Below are positions 1 through 9,484 of a stretch of 64,000 bases of DNA, piece after piece. Made by a program: the position numbers and the translations under genes. The first letter of the stretch is position 1. Every line of letters begins with the position of its first letter. Source of the DNA: Thalassomonas viridans (GTDB taxonomy: Bacteria; Pseudomonadota; Gammaproteobacteria; Enterobacterales; Alteromonadaceae); assembly GCF_000948985.2 (NCBI RefSeq), contig NZ_CP059734.1:930001-994000 (forward strand). The letters run 5' to 3'. Under the pieces are notes generated by a model. That model worked only from the letters and a program-made list of their open reading frames with translations, was not told where the DNA came from and made no database searches.

Positions 1-1633
1 GGGAACCCCAAGTGGTGTCGGTGTGATAGAGCAGGATAGCAGCCATGTTGATATGTATAATACATGGAAGGGGACGGCTGGCACTTTGTCTGATAATTAC
101 GTCACTCAAATTGTAGAGAATTATCAGGGAGAAATTTTACTGAATACGCGTGCCGGCCTCGATAAGTTGATAGACAAAACCGAGGGCGAAATGCGCTTTG
201 TGCCTTTTGCCGAAGGATTACATAAAAAAAGTAAGAATGAAGAGAAGTTGTTACCTTTACCTGATGGAACTTACTGGTTTGGTGCATATTTTAAATTAGA
301 TCCGCAGGGGAATCTCCTGGCTGAATACGATATTTCTGATGGTGTTTTAGTTGAAGGACCTAGCCGAGCGACACTACTGTTAAATCAAAAATATATATTG
401 AATGTATCATCCTTTGGTATCTCAATTATTGATCCGGCTAAATTACATCACTGGAATCTTAAACCGCCTATTGTTATCAGTGAATTAGCGATTGGCAATA
501 AACAGTCTTCTCTGTCCTTAAACGGTAAAGCTATTTATTTGTCACCAGATGATAATAAATTTTCTTTACGGTTTACGGCATTAGATCTTTCTTCTCCTGA
601 GGATAACCGGTATCGTTATAAGCTGGAAGGTTATGAAGATACCTGGAATGAAACCCCTTCTGATATCAGGCAAGCAACATATACTTCATTGCCTCCCGGT
701 ACTTATCAACTATTACTTGACGGAACAAATCGCGAAGGTCAATGGTCTGAATCTCCTCTAAAAGTTGAAGTGATTGTTGAACCTAAAATTTATCAGACCT
801 TATGGTTTCAATTATTAACTATCCTGATTTTTTGTTGCTTTCTTTACTTATTTATTAATTGGCGTATCCGTATAGCCAAATCAATTGAGCGTCAAGTTTA
901 CGAAAGAAAAGAAGCTATTCAAAGGGCAAAGATGATGGATGCGCTTATGGAAAAGAAAAATCAGTTGCTAGCTGATGTCTCTCATGAATTACGTACTCCT
1001 CTGACTGCGCTGCAATTAAGAATTGAAGCATTACAGCATAAGATGGAAGAAGATGTTGAAGCGTCTTATGACGGATTAATGAAAAAAGTTACTGATATTA
1101 ACCATCTTATCCATGATATTTATCAGTTATCCAAATCAGATATCGGTACCCTGAGCTTTGAGTTGAAACCTTATTCTTGCGTCGAGTTATTAAATGAGGT
1201 TGCCGAAGAGCTTGCTGGATTTGCTCATTTGCACGGCTTTAAATGGCAACAGCATATAGCTGTGTCGCCATTGTTACAGCTAAAAGTTGATAAAGAGAAG
1301 TTTACTCAAGTCTTACATAATTTAACTAATAATAGTGTTGCTTATACGGATGCGCCGGGTACTATTGCCTTAACTGTTGAAGTAAAAGGTGAATACTTGA
1401 ATGTTGTGATAGAGGATAGTTCACCAGGAGTGGCCGAACAAGATATGCCGAAGATTTTTGAACGATTTTACCGTGTTGAATCTTCGCGGAGTCGTGCAAC
1501 AGGGGGGTCTGGTTTAGGGCTTGCGATTTGCAAAAGTATTATTGAGGCATTTCAAGGAAGTATCGACTCATCAAACAGCCCTTTGGGAGGTTTAGCTGTT
1601 GAAATTAAATTGCCGATCAGTGAGGTTAAGTAG
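1..1633 (+). CDS. Sensor histidine kinase, propeller/Y_Y_Y type, 5' end outside window
   Basis: The frame is open to the left edge of the window. GTG 23 is only the first start-like codon inside it, and the codons before it (GTPSGVGV) look like a two-component-regulator propeller repeat, so the true start lies upstream. Numbered from GTG 23: the rest of the propeller occupies about 1-140, a Y_Y_Y domain about 180-252, one membrane span about 258-278, the HisKA H-box with the phospho-acceptor His321 (motif SHELRTPLT), and a HATPase domain with an N box (NLTNNS), a D-x-x-P-G motif and the GGSGLGL G2 loop. This is a membrane kinase with a periplasmic propeller sensor, as in the hybrid/Y_Y_Y kinases of Bacteroidetes and Alteromonadales, but with no fused receiver. 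The likely partner is the convergent OmpR-type regulator at 2030-2698. The ligand is unknown. Confidence 0.9.
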   Translation, partial: GTPSGVGVIEQDSSHVDMYNTWKGTAGTLSDNYVTQIVENYQGEILLNTRAGLDKLIDKTEGEMRFVPFAEGLHKKSKNEEKLLPLPDGTYWFGAYFKLDPQGNLLAEYDISDGVLVEGPSRATLLLNQKYILNVSSFGISIIDPAKLHHWNLKPPIVISELAIGNKQSSLSLNGKAIYLSPDDNKFSLRFTALDLSSPEDNRYRYKLEGYEDTWNETPSDIRQATYTSLPPGTYQLLLDGTNREGQWSESPLKVEVIVEPKIYQTLWFQLLTILIFCCFLYLFINWRIRIAKSIERQVYERKEAIQRAKMMDALMEKKNQLLADVSHELRTPLTALQLRIEALQHKMEEDVEASYDGLMKKVTDINHLIHDIYQLSKSDIGTLSFELKPYSCVELLNEVAEELAGFAHLHGFKWQQHIAVSPLLQLKVDKEKFTQVLHNLTNNSVAYTDAPGTIALTVEVKGEYLNVVIEDSSPGVAEQDMPKIFERFYRVESSRSRATGGSGLGLAICKSIIEAFQGSIDSSNSPLGGLAVEIKLPISEVK

Positions 1634-1704
1634 AGTTGGATGGTTGTTAATATGTTCATGGTTATAAGTAAAGCCAAATGTTTGAGCAAGTAACCAGAAC
1701 ATTG

Positions 1705-2029
1705 TCTGAGTTAGCTATTTACTTCGACGGACGCCTTGATGAAGTGCTAGATACCTAAGATGAATTAGCTCAGACCTAATCGGACATTTCTTCTTGAAAA
1801 GTAGAGAGTTACCCACTTTGATTAAGGTGTCGAATCTTAAATCAAAACAAAAGAGGTAACTCTCATGATACATACTAACAACCCAATCATTAAACACAAA
1901 GTCGGTGTGCTCAATTTAGCCCAAGAACTTGGAAATATTTCCAGGGCATGCAAAGTTATGGGCGTATCGCGAGATACGTTTTACCGTTACCAGGAGCTGG
2001 CTGATAACGGTCGTGAATCGATTTACAAG
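1705..2029 (+). mobile_element. IS481-family remnant (5' end and HTH start of transposase)
   Basis: ATG 1865 opens a frame beginning MIHTNNPIIKHK and running through a helix-turn-helix (ACKVMGVSRDTFYRY), the hallmark N-terminus of IS481-family transposases. Similarity stops near codon 50. The open frame then runs antisense into the response regulator gene, and the DDE domain is absent. The upstream sequence (TTAGCTCAGACC followed by a GAGAGTTACC stem) is IS-like. It is a dead remnant wedged between the kinase and regulator genes. Two shorter relatives lie at 60198-60300 and 62808-62957. The left limit is approximate. Confidence 0.75.
1804..1864 (+). promoter_or_regulatory. Stem next to IS481 transposase start codon
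   Basis: GAGAGTTACC (1804-1813) pairs perfectly with GGTAACTCTC (1855-1864). The 3' arm takes in part of the Shine-Dalgarno (AAGAGG) and abuts ATG 1865. Related copies at 60238-60296 and 62849-62905 keep the pairing with compensating base changes. Hiding the ribosome site in read-through transcripts is the likely role, by analogy with IS10, IS50 and IS200; this is inferred. Confidence 0.6.
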
Positions 2030-2698
2030 TTATTCACTAGGAGCTACAAAGCGATAACCTGCACCATATACTGATTCGATAACGGCATTACTTATTCCTA
2101 TACCTTTAATTTTTTTGCGAATGTTCTTAACGTGAGCATCAATAGTTCGATCTGAAATATCACGCATATCCGGATAAGCAAACTCTAAAATTTGTGTGCG
2201 AGAAAATACTCTTTCCGGTTGCTTATAAAGCAAATTAAACAGGCTAAATTCAAGGTGAGTAAGTTCAGTATTTTTTTCTTTATAGGTGAGCTTATAGGTA
2301 TCAATATTTACAGTAAAAGTATTTGAAAATAAGTTCTTTCTTCCTCGTTTCAAAATTGCTTTAATACGTAAGATAAGTTCCATAGCACTAAATGGTTTGC
2401 ACACATAGTCGTCTGCGCCGGATTCAAGGCCTATCACTCGATCTTCTTCTTCAACTTTAGCTGTGAGCAAGATAACCGGTACGTCTGAAAACTCTCTAAT
2501 GAGTTTGCAGCATTCAACCCCGTTTACAACAGGGATCATAACATCAAGTAAAACAATGTCAGGTTTGGTTTCTTTGATCGTAGCTATAACATGTTCACCG
2601 CTAGTTAGGTGCTTTGTTTCAAATTTTTTAACTTTAAGAAAACGTAAAAGAGTTGTCGCTATTTCTAAATCATCTTCAACTAACAAAATATAGGACAT
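2030..2698 (-). CDS. OmpR/PhoB-family response regulator
   Basis: 222 residues, the usual family length. The receiver domain (1-118) has the acidic pair E8-D9-D10, phospho-acceptor Asp52 (VLLDVM), the conserved Thr (LLTAK) and Lys (VCKPF). The C-terminal winged helix (about 125-220) ends in the typical GAGYRF strand. It should bind DNA as a phosphorylated dimer. The adjacent convergent histidine kinase at 1-1633 is the natural partner, although such pairs are usually co-directional; an IS481 remnant now separates them. The stop codon sits within a few bases of the IS junction, so the last residues could be slightly altered. The target genes are unknown. Confidence 0.95.
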   Translation of the reverse strand: MSYILLVEDDLEIATTLLRFLKVKKFETKHLTSGEHVIATIKETKPDIVLLDVMIPVVNGVECCKLIREFSDVPVILLTAKVEEEDRVIGLESGADDYVCKPFSAMELILRIKAILKRGRKNLFSNTFTVNIDTYKLTYKEKNTELTHLEFSLFNLLYKQPERVFSRTQILEFAYPDMRDISDRTIDAHVKNIRKKIKGIGISNAVIESVYGAGYRFVAPSE

Positions 2699-3426
2699 TT
2701 ATCTGGCTCCCGTCTGACAGCTTGATAATATTTTCTATGCTGCCTTGCTCGCTACCTGAAGTGAAAATGGTCCTTTTTTACTTCTGCTATTTTTTGTTAA
2801 ATAATCTTTAATTTATATTTCATCAAAACTCTTCGAAGATCTATTTGGTAAAATGTCAACGGTGTTACTCTTAATGGCTTTGTTATGACTTTTATATTTA
2901 GGTCATCATCAACCGTATTTTTCATGTTTTTTAATCTAAATCAAGTTTAATCAACATTACTATACTTTATTTATATTAAAAAAAAATTCAATGAAAAAAG
3001 TTGGAGAAATTAGAGCTTGCTGTTCTTTTGGTAATGAGCTTTAAACAGCAAGCTAGAACGTTATAATTAATTTCAATAAAAAAATAAACTATAACTAAAT
3101 TATCTTTAATCACTTTATGAATGATGCCATATCGATATTGCGCTGTAAGAAAGGCAAGTAGCTCATAGTTTTAAAAAGCGGGGGAAATGAATGGTAATGG
3201 GGTCCAGAAATTTGAGGCTCTGGTACTTATAAATGACTCTGGCTATTTATGCTTCTGATTCTCAGGAAAGATATTGCCTATACTGTCCTTGAAATGGAAT
3301 TAAGCTAGTTGACGGCAAACAAAAGTACTGAGGTTCTGACGGCAGTCCAACCAATTAAAGGGCTGCCATCTTCCATATTGCCAGGATTTGTCGAAAACTA
3401 TGCCAGTTAAACGACGATGCTCGATG
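2699..3426. other. AT-rich intergenic region with an 11-bp inverted repeat
   Basis: No convincing gene. AGCTTGCTGTT (3014-3024) and AACAGCAAGCT (3044-3054) form a perfect inverted repeat with a 19-base loop, about 320 bases upstream of the response regulator start. It lacks a T-run, so it may be an operator or RNA structure rather than a terminator. The rest is AT-rich leader sequence and the 3' flank of the broken RND gene. Confidence 0.4.
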
Positions 3427-3947
3427 CTAAACTAAGGGGCTCTCATACTGATTGCTACGATTTTTTGCTAACCACAGATAAAATGCCGGCAGCAGTAACA
3501 ATGTAAAAATTGTGCCTATCAGCATACCTGCTACCAAAATAATGCCTATACTATTTCGGGCTTCGGCGCCAGCGCCAGTAACCAACACCAGGGGGAAATG
3601 GCCAAGTACAGTCGCAGCAGTAGTCATCAGGATAGGACGCAAGCGGGTTGCAGCTGCTTCGGTCACTGCTGATAACTTATCCTGGCCTTGCTCCTGCATA
3701 TGATTGGCAAATTCCACAATCAGAATACCATTTTTTGCGATCAGGCCAATTAAGGTGATTAAACCTATTTGGGAATAGATATTGATCGTAGTCAGCTCCA
3801 GGTAAGGTAATAATAGTGCTCCGGATAAAGCTAACGGCACACAACCCAATAGTATTACCAGAGGATCACGGAAGCTATTGAATTGTACTGCCAGTACCAG
3901 GTACACGATCAGCAAAGAGATCGCCAGTACAGTCAGCAGGGTATTGC
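3427..3947 (-). pseudogene. RND efflux pump, C-terminal fragment
   Basis: Encodes the last ~172 residues of an HAE1-type RND pump: the motifs LAVQFNSFRDP, PLALSGALLLP, NIYSQIGLITLIGLIAKNG and RPILMTTAATVLGHFPLVL, closely matching the C-terminus of the intact paralogue at 50861-53971. It continues across the ISAs1-family insertion into the fragment at 5218-6103. Deleting the element and one copy of the 10-bp duplication restores the frame exactly (RQLRQEGNTLLTVLAISL across the join). The gene was therefore intact before insertion and is now cut off from its start codon. Confidence 0.93.
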
Positions 3948-5217
3948 CAGGGCGAACGGGTCTAATTTAATCAATTAGCTTGTTTTGAAGTATTTATTCC
4001 GTGATCATTTGACTGATCATTATGATCGTGGTTTATAGTAGCCTTTGCTTGAATAAAGACAATGACAGAGACGACTATCAGCCAAGTATTTAGTGATCTA
4101 ACCGACCCTCGTGTAACTCGAACTCAGCGCCACCCCCTGGTTAATATATTAACCATTTCAATATGCGCCATTATCTGTGGGTGCGATGATTTCTGCGCAA
4201 TTGAAGAATATGGCAAATCTAAGCAAGATTGGTTTAGTGAATTTTTAGATTTATCTCATGGCATTCCAAGCCATGATACCTTCGGTGATGTATTAAACCG
4301 ATTAAATCCCAAAGAATTTGGTGAGGCATTCATCCGTTGGGTTAGCCAGTTAGGTCACTTAAATGATGATATTGTCGCCATTGACGGTAAAGTGATGCGC
4401 AGTACGCTTGATAAAGCTTCTGGTAACCCTGCAATACATATAGTCAGTGCTTGGTCTGTAAAGAATAATCTCTGTTTTGGTCAGGTTAAAGTTGCAGATA
4501 AGTCTAATGAAATTACAGCCATCCCAATCTTGTTAAAGCTATTAGATATTAAAGGGGCAACCATCACAACAGATGCCATGGGTTGCCAGTATAAAATTGG
4601 TGACCAAATAGTTGATAAAGAGGCGAATTATTTATTGGCACTTAAGGGGAACCAAGGGGAATTTCATGATGACGTGAAGTTTTTCTTAGAAACTCAGTTA
4701 GCTAAGCACTTCAGCACAGTAGAACATAGCGTTCATAAAACAGTGGATGGTGAGCACGGTCGTGTTGAACAGCGGGATATTTGGTTAACAACAGATGTGG
4801 ACTGGCTTATAGAGCGCCATCCTAAATGGAATACCGTCAAAGCGATAGCTGTGGTGGATTCAACGAGGGAAAGTGGTGGCAAGGTATCGAGAGAGAAACG
4901 CTATTACATAACGAGCCATGCAGATAAAAGTGCCGAATTTTTGGCAATGGCGATACGTAGTCATTGGCACGTTGAGAATAAGCTGCATTGGCAATTGGAT
5001 GTTAGCTTTAACGAAGACCAAAATCGGCTTCGTAGCGGACATGCTGCTGAAAATATAGCATTGATGAATAAAGTAGCGCTTAACCTACTTAAAAATGAGC
5101 TCAGTGCCAAAGTTGGCGTAAAAAATAAGCGTCTAAAGGCCGGTTGGGATAATAATTATATGATGAAAGTATTAACCGTTGGATTTAAAGCTGTATGATT
5201 TAGACCCGTTTGCCCTG
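3948..5217 (+). mobile_element. ISAs1-family insertion sequence, complete
   Basis: A 1270-bp element with matching ends: left CAGGGCGAACGGGTCTAA, right (reverse complement) CAGGGCAAACGGGTCTAA. A 10-bp direct duplication, AGGGTATTGC, flanks it at 3938-3947 and 5218-5227. It carries one full-length transposase gene. The intact ends, gene and target duplication point to a recent insertion. The target is the RND pump gene. Confidence 0.95.
4062..5198 (+). CDS. ISAs1-family transposase
   Basis: 378 residues, full length for the family. The N-terminal DDE_Tnp_1-associated domain (SDLTDPRVTRTQRHPL, then the CGCDDFCAIEEYG region) is followed by the DDE nuclease core: AIDGKVMRST (first Asp), TTDAMGCQ (second Asp), and the C-terminal HWHVENKLHWQLDV helix carrying the catalytic Glu. 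There is no internal stop. It should act on the 18-base ends of the element at 3948 and 5217. It sits in antisense orientation inside the broken RND gene. Confidence 0.95.
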   Translation: MTETTISQVFSDLTDPRVTRTQRHPLVNILTISICAIICGCDDFCAIEEYGKSKQDWFSEFLDLSHGIPSHDTFGDVLNRLNPKEFGEAFIRWVSQLGHLNDDIVAIDGKVMRSTLDKASGNPAIHIVSAWSVKNNLCFGQVKVADKSNEITAIPILLKLLDIKGATITTDAMGCQYKIGDQIVDKEANYLLALKGNQGEFHDDVKFFLETQLAKHFSTVEHSVHKTVDGEHGRVEQRDIWLTTDVDWLIERHPKWNTVKAIAVVDSTRESGGKVSREKRYYITSHADKSAEFLAMAIRSHWHVENKLHWQLDVSFNEDQNRLRSGHAAENIALMNKVALNLLKNELSAKVGVKNKRLKAGWDNNYMMKVLTVGFKAV

Positions 5218-6103
5218 AGGGTATTGCCCTCTTGTCTTAATTGGCGTGATTCACCGGCATAATCAAGGCTATAAGAAGGAGGTAAAATCTCGACCGCTGC
5301 AGCTTCAAGAACCGATAAAGCTTCTTCTTTAGTGGTACCGGGCAGGGCCCCTCCATAAATACGAAATGACTTCTGCTGCTCAAAGGTGCCTAACTTTCGT
5401 GGCCCGGTTTGCCAGTTAAGCTCAGCAACGGCAGATAAGGGGAGTAATTCGCCATCAGGCAATTTGAGGGACAAATTCAATATACTTTCCGGCTTGCTAC
5501 GTACTTCATCCCCAATTATAGGGATCACCCGGTAAGCTTTACCTTCTGCATTAAAGCGGTTGACATAATTACTAGAGAGTAGGACGCTTAGTTGATCACT
5601 CACTGTTGATATATCCATACCGAGATCTGCGATTTTTTCCCGGTTGAGCACCAACTCAATTTGCGGTAAATCGATTTTCAGATCAGTATCAGCAAACAGG
5701 AATTTACCGCTTTGGAAAGCCGCCCTTACCAGCTGATCAGCATAGTTTTTCATTTTTTTATAGGAATCGCTGGATTTTACAACCAGTTCTATCTCAAACT
5801 GTCCGGCAGTAGGCAAAGAGCCAGGTAAAACCGGCAACAAATCTAAGCCGGCAATACCTGATAACCGGCTATATACTTCAGGAAGCTTGGTTTGTGGACT
5901 GAAATTCCGCTCATTACTTGATACCAACCCTAAGCCACTAAAGCCGCCAGAATTTTGTACTATTTGCCACATATGAGTGCTGCCTTCTACTTGTAACAGG
6001 TTTTCAACCACCTGCTGCATTTCTCCAATATTATAACTAAGAGAAGATTCTGGTGGTGTCTGCAGCACAATATTGATGGTACTTTGATCTTCTATCGGGC
6101 TAG
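5218..6103 (-). pseudogene. RND efflux pump, middle fragment
   Basis: Encodes about 290 residues of the second periplasmic half of the pump, starting at EDQSTINIVLQTPPESS and running through ELVVKSSDSYKKM, TDLKIDLPQIEL and NREKIADLGMDIS to AGESRQLRQ. It aligns residue by residue with the middle of the intact pump at 50861. It lies between the ISAs1-family element and the IS1182-family element and has no start of its own. At the IS1182 join the remaining sequence is one base short of the expected Leu-Ala-Pro-Ile-Glu frame, so a small additional lesion may be present. Confidence 0.92.
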
Positions 6104-7783
6104 AGGGCCGATCAGTTTAAATTATAACCGGCTCGACATTACCCTCAATTCATGATCAAATATAACCAATTTCTGTTTAGTTAATGATTGGATTATGACT
6201 AACAATCGCCACTGGGAATGCCCGGTATCACTGAGTAAAAAAGAAAAGTTAATTTGTAGTAAGCTCAAAAATCACGGAAAACTCTTTGTTTTTCTACGTA
6301 ATCATCGACACGCTATTTTTAACGATGAAATTAATCAACAGCTCATTGCTATGTATGCCGATCACCCTAAAGGTAAACCACCAGTACCTGCAGCACAGCT
6401 GGCCATGGCGACGTTGTTACAAAGTTATGAGCAAAAATCAGATGCAGGAGCGACCCTTGATGCAATGTTTGATATGCGCTGGAAAATGGTACTTAATTGC
6501 TTAAGTGATGAGACTGCCCCCTTTTCCCAGGGAACACTTTGTGATTTCAGACATCGTCTAATCAAACATAATATGGACGTCATATTACTCGAACATACCG
6601 TTAATATAGCCAAAGAATTTGGTGGGTTCGGGCATCAGCAATTACGGATTGCGTTAGATTCTGCACCATTACAAGGTGCTGGTCGCGTTGAAGATACGTT
6701 TAATTTAGTTGGGCATGCGCTTGAATTGCTTATCGACTGTGTTGCTCATATTAAGCAAACCAGTGAAGAAAAAATTATTGCACAAACAAGGGTTAAACTG
6801 ATCGGAAAAAGCAGTATTAAGGCCGCACTGGATATTGACTGGTCAGATCCTAACGAAAAGTATGAGGCAATTAATACCTTATTGTTAGATGTTGAGCGAC
6901 TACAGCAATGGCTTGAGGCCCAACCTAATGATATTCGTGAACACAAAGCGTTAAAAGAATGCCTGTTATTGCTAGAAACCGTATTGGAACAAAATATTGA
7001 GCCTGACCCTGATGGCGGCAGTCGCATTAAACAAGGCACAGCGGCGGAGCGGCGGATTTCTGTTTCAGACAAAGATATGCGACATGGCCGTAAGTCTAGT
7101 TCCCGTACTATCAATGGATTTAAGCAACATATTGCCGTTGATTTAGAGAGTAAGCTCATTCTTGCTACTTGTGTTCGGCCAGCTAACGAACCAGAGCATA
7201 AAGCCAGTAGGTTGCTAAAACCTAAAGTCTTAAATTATGGCTCGGTGTCTGAATTAAGCATCGACCGAGGGTATTTAGCCGCCGACTGGACAGTCGAGTT
7301 ATATCATGAGGGAAAAAACGTCGTTGCTAAACCTTGGACAGCCCCAGCCGCTCCAGGCAAGTTTAGTAAGAAATCTTTTTCCATAGATTTAGTTGGCTTA
7401 TCTGTAACATGTCCTAATGATATTGCGGTGCCAATTAAGGGAAAAAAACAAAAACAAGCAAAGTTTCCGGTAAATCAATGCAATGAGTGTATGTATAAAT
7501 CAAAATGTACTGATGCTCGCAATGGTAGAGTGGTATCAATACATGCCAATGAGAGGATGATGCAAGATCTCGCCTATTATGTTGAAACTACACCCGGGCG
7601 AGCAGATGCTAGAGAGCGAGTCAAAGTAGAGCACTCTCTGGCATCTGTTTGCAATCGAAAAGGGCCAAGAGCCAGATACAGAGGGTTACGATTAAATGAA
7701 TTCGATTTAAATCGGACGGCAATGATCACTAATTTGCATATTTCATTAAATCTGGCTGCTTAGTTTTTAAACTATATGGTGCT
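6104..7783 (+). mobile_element. IS1182-family insertion sequence, complete
   Basis: A 1680-bp element flanked by CTAG at 6100-6103 and 7784-7787. The imperfect terminal repeats share AG..CC....AGTTTAAA (left AGGGCCGATCAGTTTAAA, right reverse complement AGCACCATATAGTTTAAA). Insertion into short palindromic targets is known in this family. It carries one intact transposase gene and is the second insertion in the RND pump gene. Confidence 0.88.
6195..7763 (+). CDS. IS1182-family transposase
   Basis: 522 residues, typical length. The N-terminal DUF772-type domain (about 50-150: PPVPAAQLAMATLLQ, then DMRWKM and FSQGTLCDFRHRL) precedes a DDE core with LRIALDSAPLQGAG (first Asp), the SIDRGYL segment (second Asp) and the C-terminal RVKVEHSLASVCNRKGPRARY segment with the Glu. 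A cysteine cluster (CNECMYKSKC, about 438-447) lies before the last catalytic motif, as is common in IS1182 and IS5 relatives. There is no frameshift, so the protein should be active. Confidence 0.93.
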   Translation: MTNNRHWECPVSLSKKEKLICSKLKNHGKLFVFLRNHRHAIFNDEINQQLIAMYADHPKGKPPVPAAQLAMATLLQSYEQKSDAGATLDAMFDMRWKMVLNCLSDETAPFSQGTLCDFRHRLIKHNMDVILLEHTVNIAKEFGGFGHQQLRIALDSAPLQGAGRVEDTFNLVGHALELLIDCVAHIKQTSEEKIIAQTRVKLIGKSSIKAALDIDWSDPNEKYEAINTLLLDVERLQQWLEAQPNDIREHKALKECLLLLETVLEQNIEPDPDGGSRIKQGTAAERRISVSDKDMRHGRKSSSRTINGFKQHIAVDLESKLILATCVRPANEPEHKASRLLKPKVLNYGSVSELSIDRGYLAADWTVELYHEGKNVVAKPWTAPAAPGKFSKKSFSIDLVGLSVTCPNDIAVPIKGKKQKQAKFPVNQCNECMYKSKCTDARNGRVVSIHANERMMQDLAYYVETTPGRADARERVKVEHSLASVCNRKGPRARYRGLRLNEFDLNRTAMITNLHISLNLAA

Positions 7784-9467
7784 CTAGCTCTTTGGCGGAG
7801 AATAGATAAAAAGGGATCGCCAGTAGTGAAATCACCAGAGCCACCAAAAAAATCTGCCCCTGCCAGTGGAAAGTCCGTGTCAGCAGTGCGGCATATCTAT
7901 GCTGGACTAGCTCAAAAATGCTATTGACTTTGGCCGTTAACCAGCCTTCTTCATCGCATCTGGGAGATACATAAGCACTCATAATAGGCGACAAGGTAAT
8001 GGCAACCACCCCGGAGATAATCACGGCAATTGCCAGGGTAAAGGCAAACTCCTTAAATAGTACTCCGGTTAGGCCGGATAAAAAACCTATCGGAGCATAA
8101 ACTGCGGCTAATGTTAGCGTCATGGAGATAATGGGTACTAACAGCTGTCGTGAGCTCAACAGGGCCGCCTGCGTTTTGGACATGCCCTGACGCATAAAAC
8201 GAGCAACATTTTCCACCACCACAATGGCATCGTCCACCACAAGACCAACAGACAATACGATAGCCAGTACGGTTAACAGGTTCAGGGAAAATCCCATTGC
8301 CAACATTGCGGCTACCGCTCCTAAAATAGAAATAGGAATCGTGACTAAAGGTACCAGGGCACTTCTAAAAGATCCCATTAATATCAATACCACTAAACCT
8401 ACCAAGATCACTGTTTCTGCCAATGTAGAAAAAATTTCCTTTAAGGCGTCGCGCATATATAGAGTGCCGTCGTAGGCAAAATCAATTGACATGTCCGAAG
8501 GCAAAGAAGCATTTACCTGCTCCAGAACCTGATACAAGCGGTCACCAATGGCAATTTCATTGGCGCCGGGCAGGGGCCAGACAGAGATATAAACGGTATC
8601 TTCTCTATCCAGGCGGGCGGTGACGCTGGCTTCTTCAGAGCCCAGTTTCACTGTGGCAATATCTTTAAGGTATATCACCGTGTCATCAACTTTTTTTATT
8701 ACCAGGCGTTCAAATTCACTTGTTTTGGATAATTGGCTATTAGCAATAATATCGATACGTTGACGCTTATTTTCGCTATACCCCAAAGTGGCGATAGTAT
8801 TGTTAGCCGCCAGGGCGTTGTAGACTTCTTCGGCACTGAGGTGAAATACCGAAAGGCGATCGGCATCAAGCCATACCCGCATGGCCGGTGTACGTCCCCC
8901 TTCAATACCCACTCTTTGCACCCCATCGATACTGTTGATAATAGGGTTCACCTGGCGAGTAAGGTAATCTGTCAGTTGGGAGCGACTAACATTTTTGGCA
9001 TGAACATTCAGGTAAAATACCGCAAAAGGGCGGTCGGTACGACTTACCGATATCACGGGGTCTTCTGCTCCCGGCGGCAATTCAAAACGAATCTGGCTTA
9101 GCCTCGCATTCAGCTCTGCCAGGGCATGGGTACTATTTTCATTAAGTTTTAACCATGCGGTTACCTTACTGTGACCTGAATTGGTCACAGAGTCGACATA
9201 CTCGATCCCGGGCACACTAGCGGCAACCTTTTCTATTGGCTCACTGACAAACCCCTGCACCACACTGGCGGAAGCACCGATATAGTTAGTACTAATCACT
9301 AAAGAAGAACTTTCGATTTTCGGAAATTGCAATACTGAGATCTTAGTCGTTGCCCACAGGCCCGCCAAACAAATAATTATCGATAAAACCAGAGTGACTA
9401 CAGGGCGGCGAACAAAAATATCCATGAGTGAACCTTTTTCCTGCTCCGGCTGATTAACTTGAAACAT
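7784..9467 (-). pseudogene. RND efflux pump, N-terminal fragment
   Basis: Encodes the first ~561 residues of a MexI-like RND pump from ATG 9467: MDIFVRRPVVTLVLS with TM1, the first porter domain (NENSTHALAELNARLSQIRFELP), and the TM2-TM6 bundle including GLVVDDAIVVVEN with the proton-relay Asp pair. It ends at FSAKELE, where IS1182 sequence adds HHIV and a stop. This truncated membrane protein lacks the second half and cannot pump. It is co-directional with the adaptor gene at 9485-10585 (17-bp gap), which would still be translated. The closest relative in the window is the intact pump at 50861. Confidence 0.93.
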
Positions 9468-9484
9468 AATAAATCTCCCGAGGC

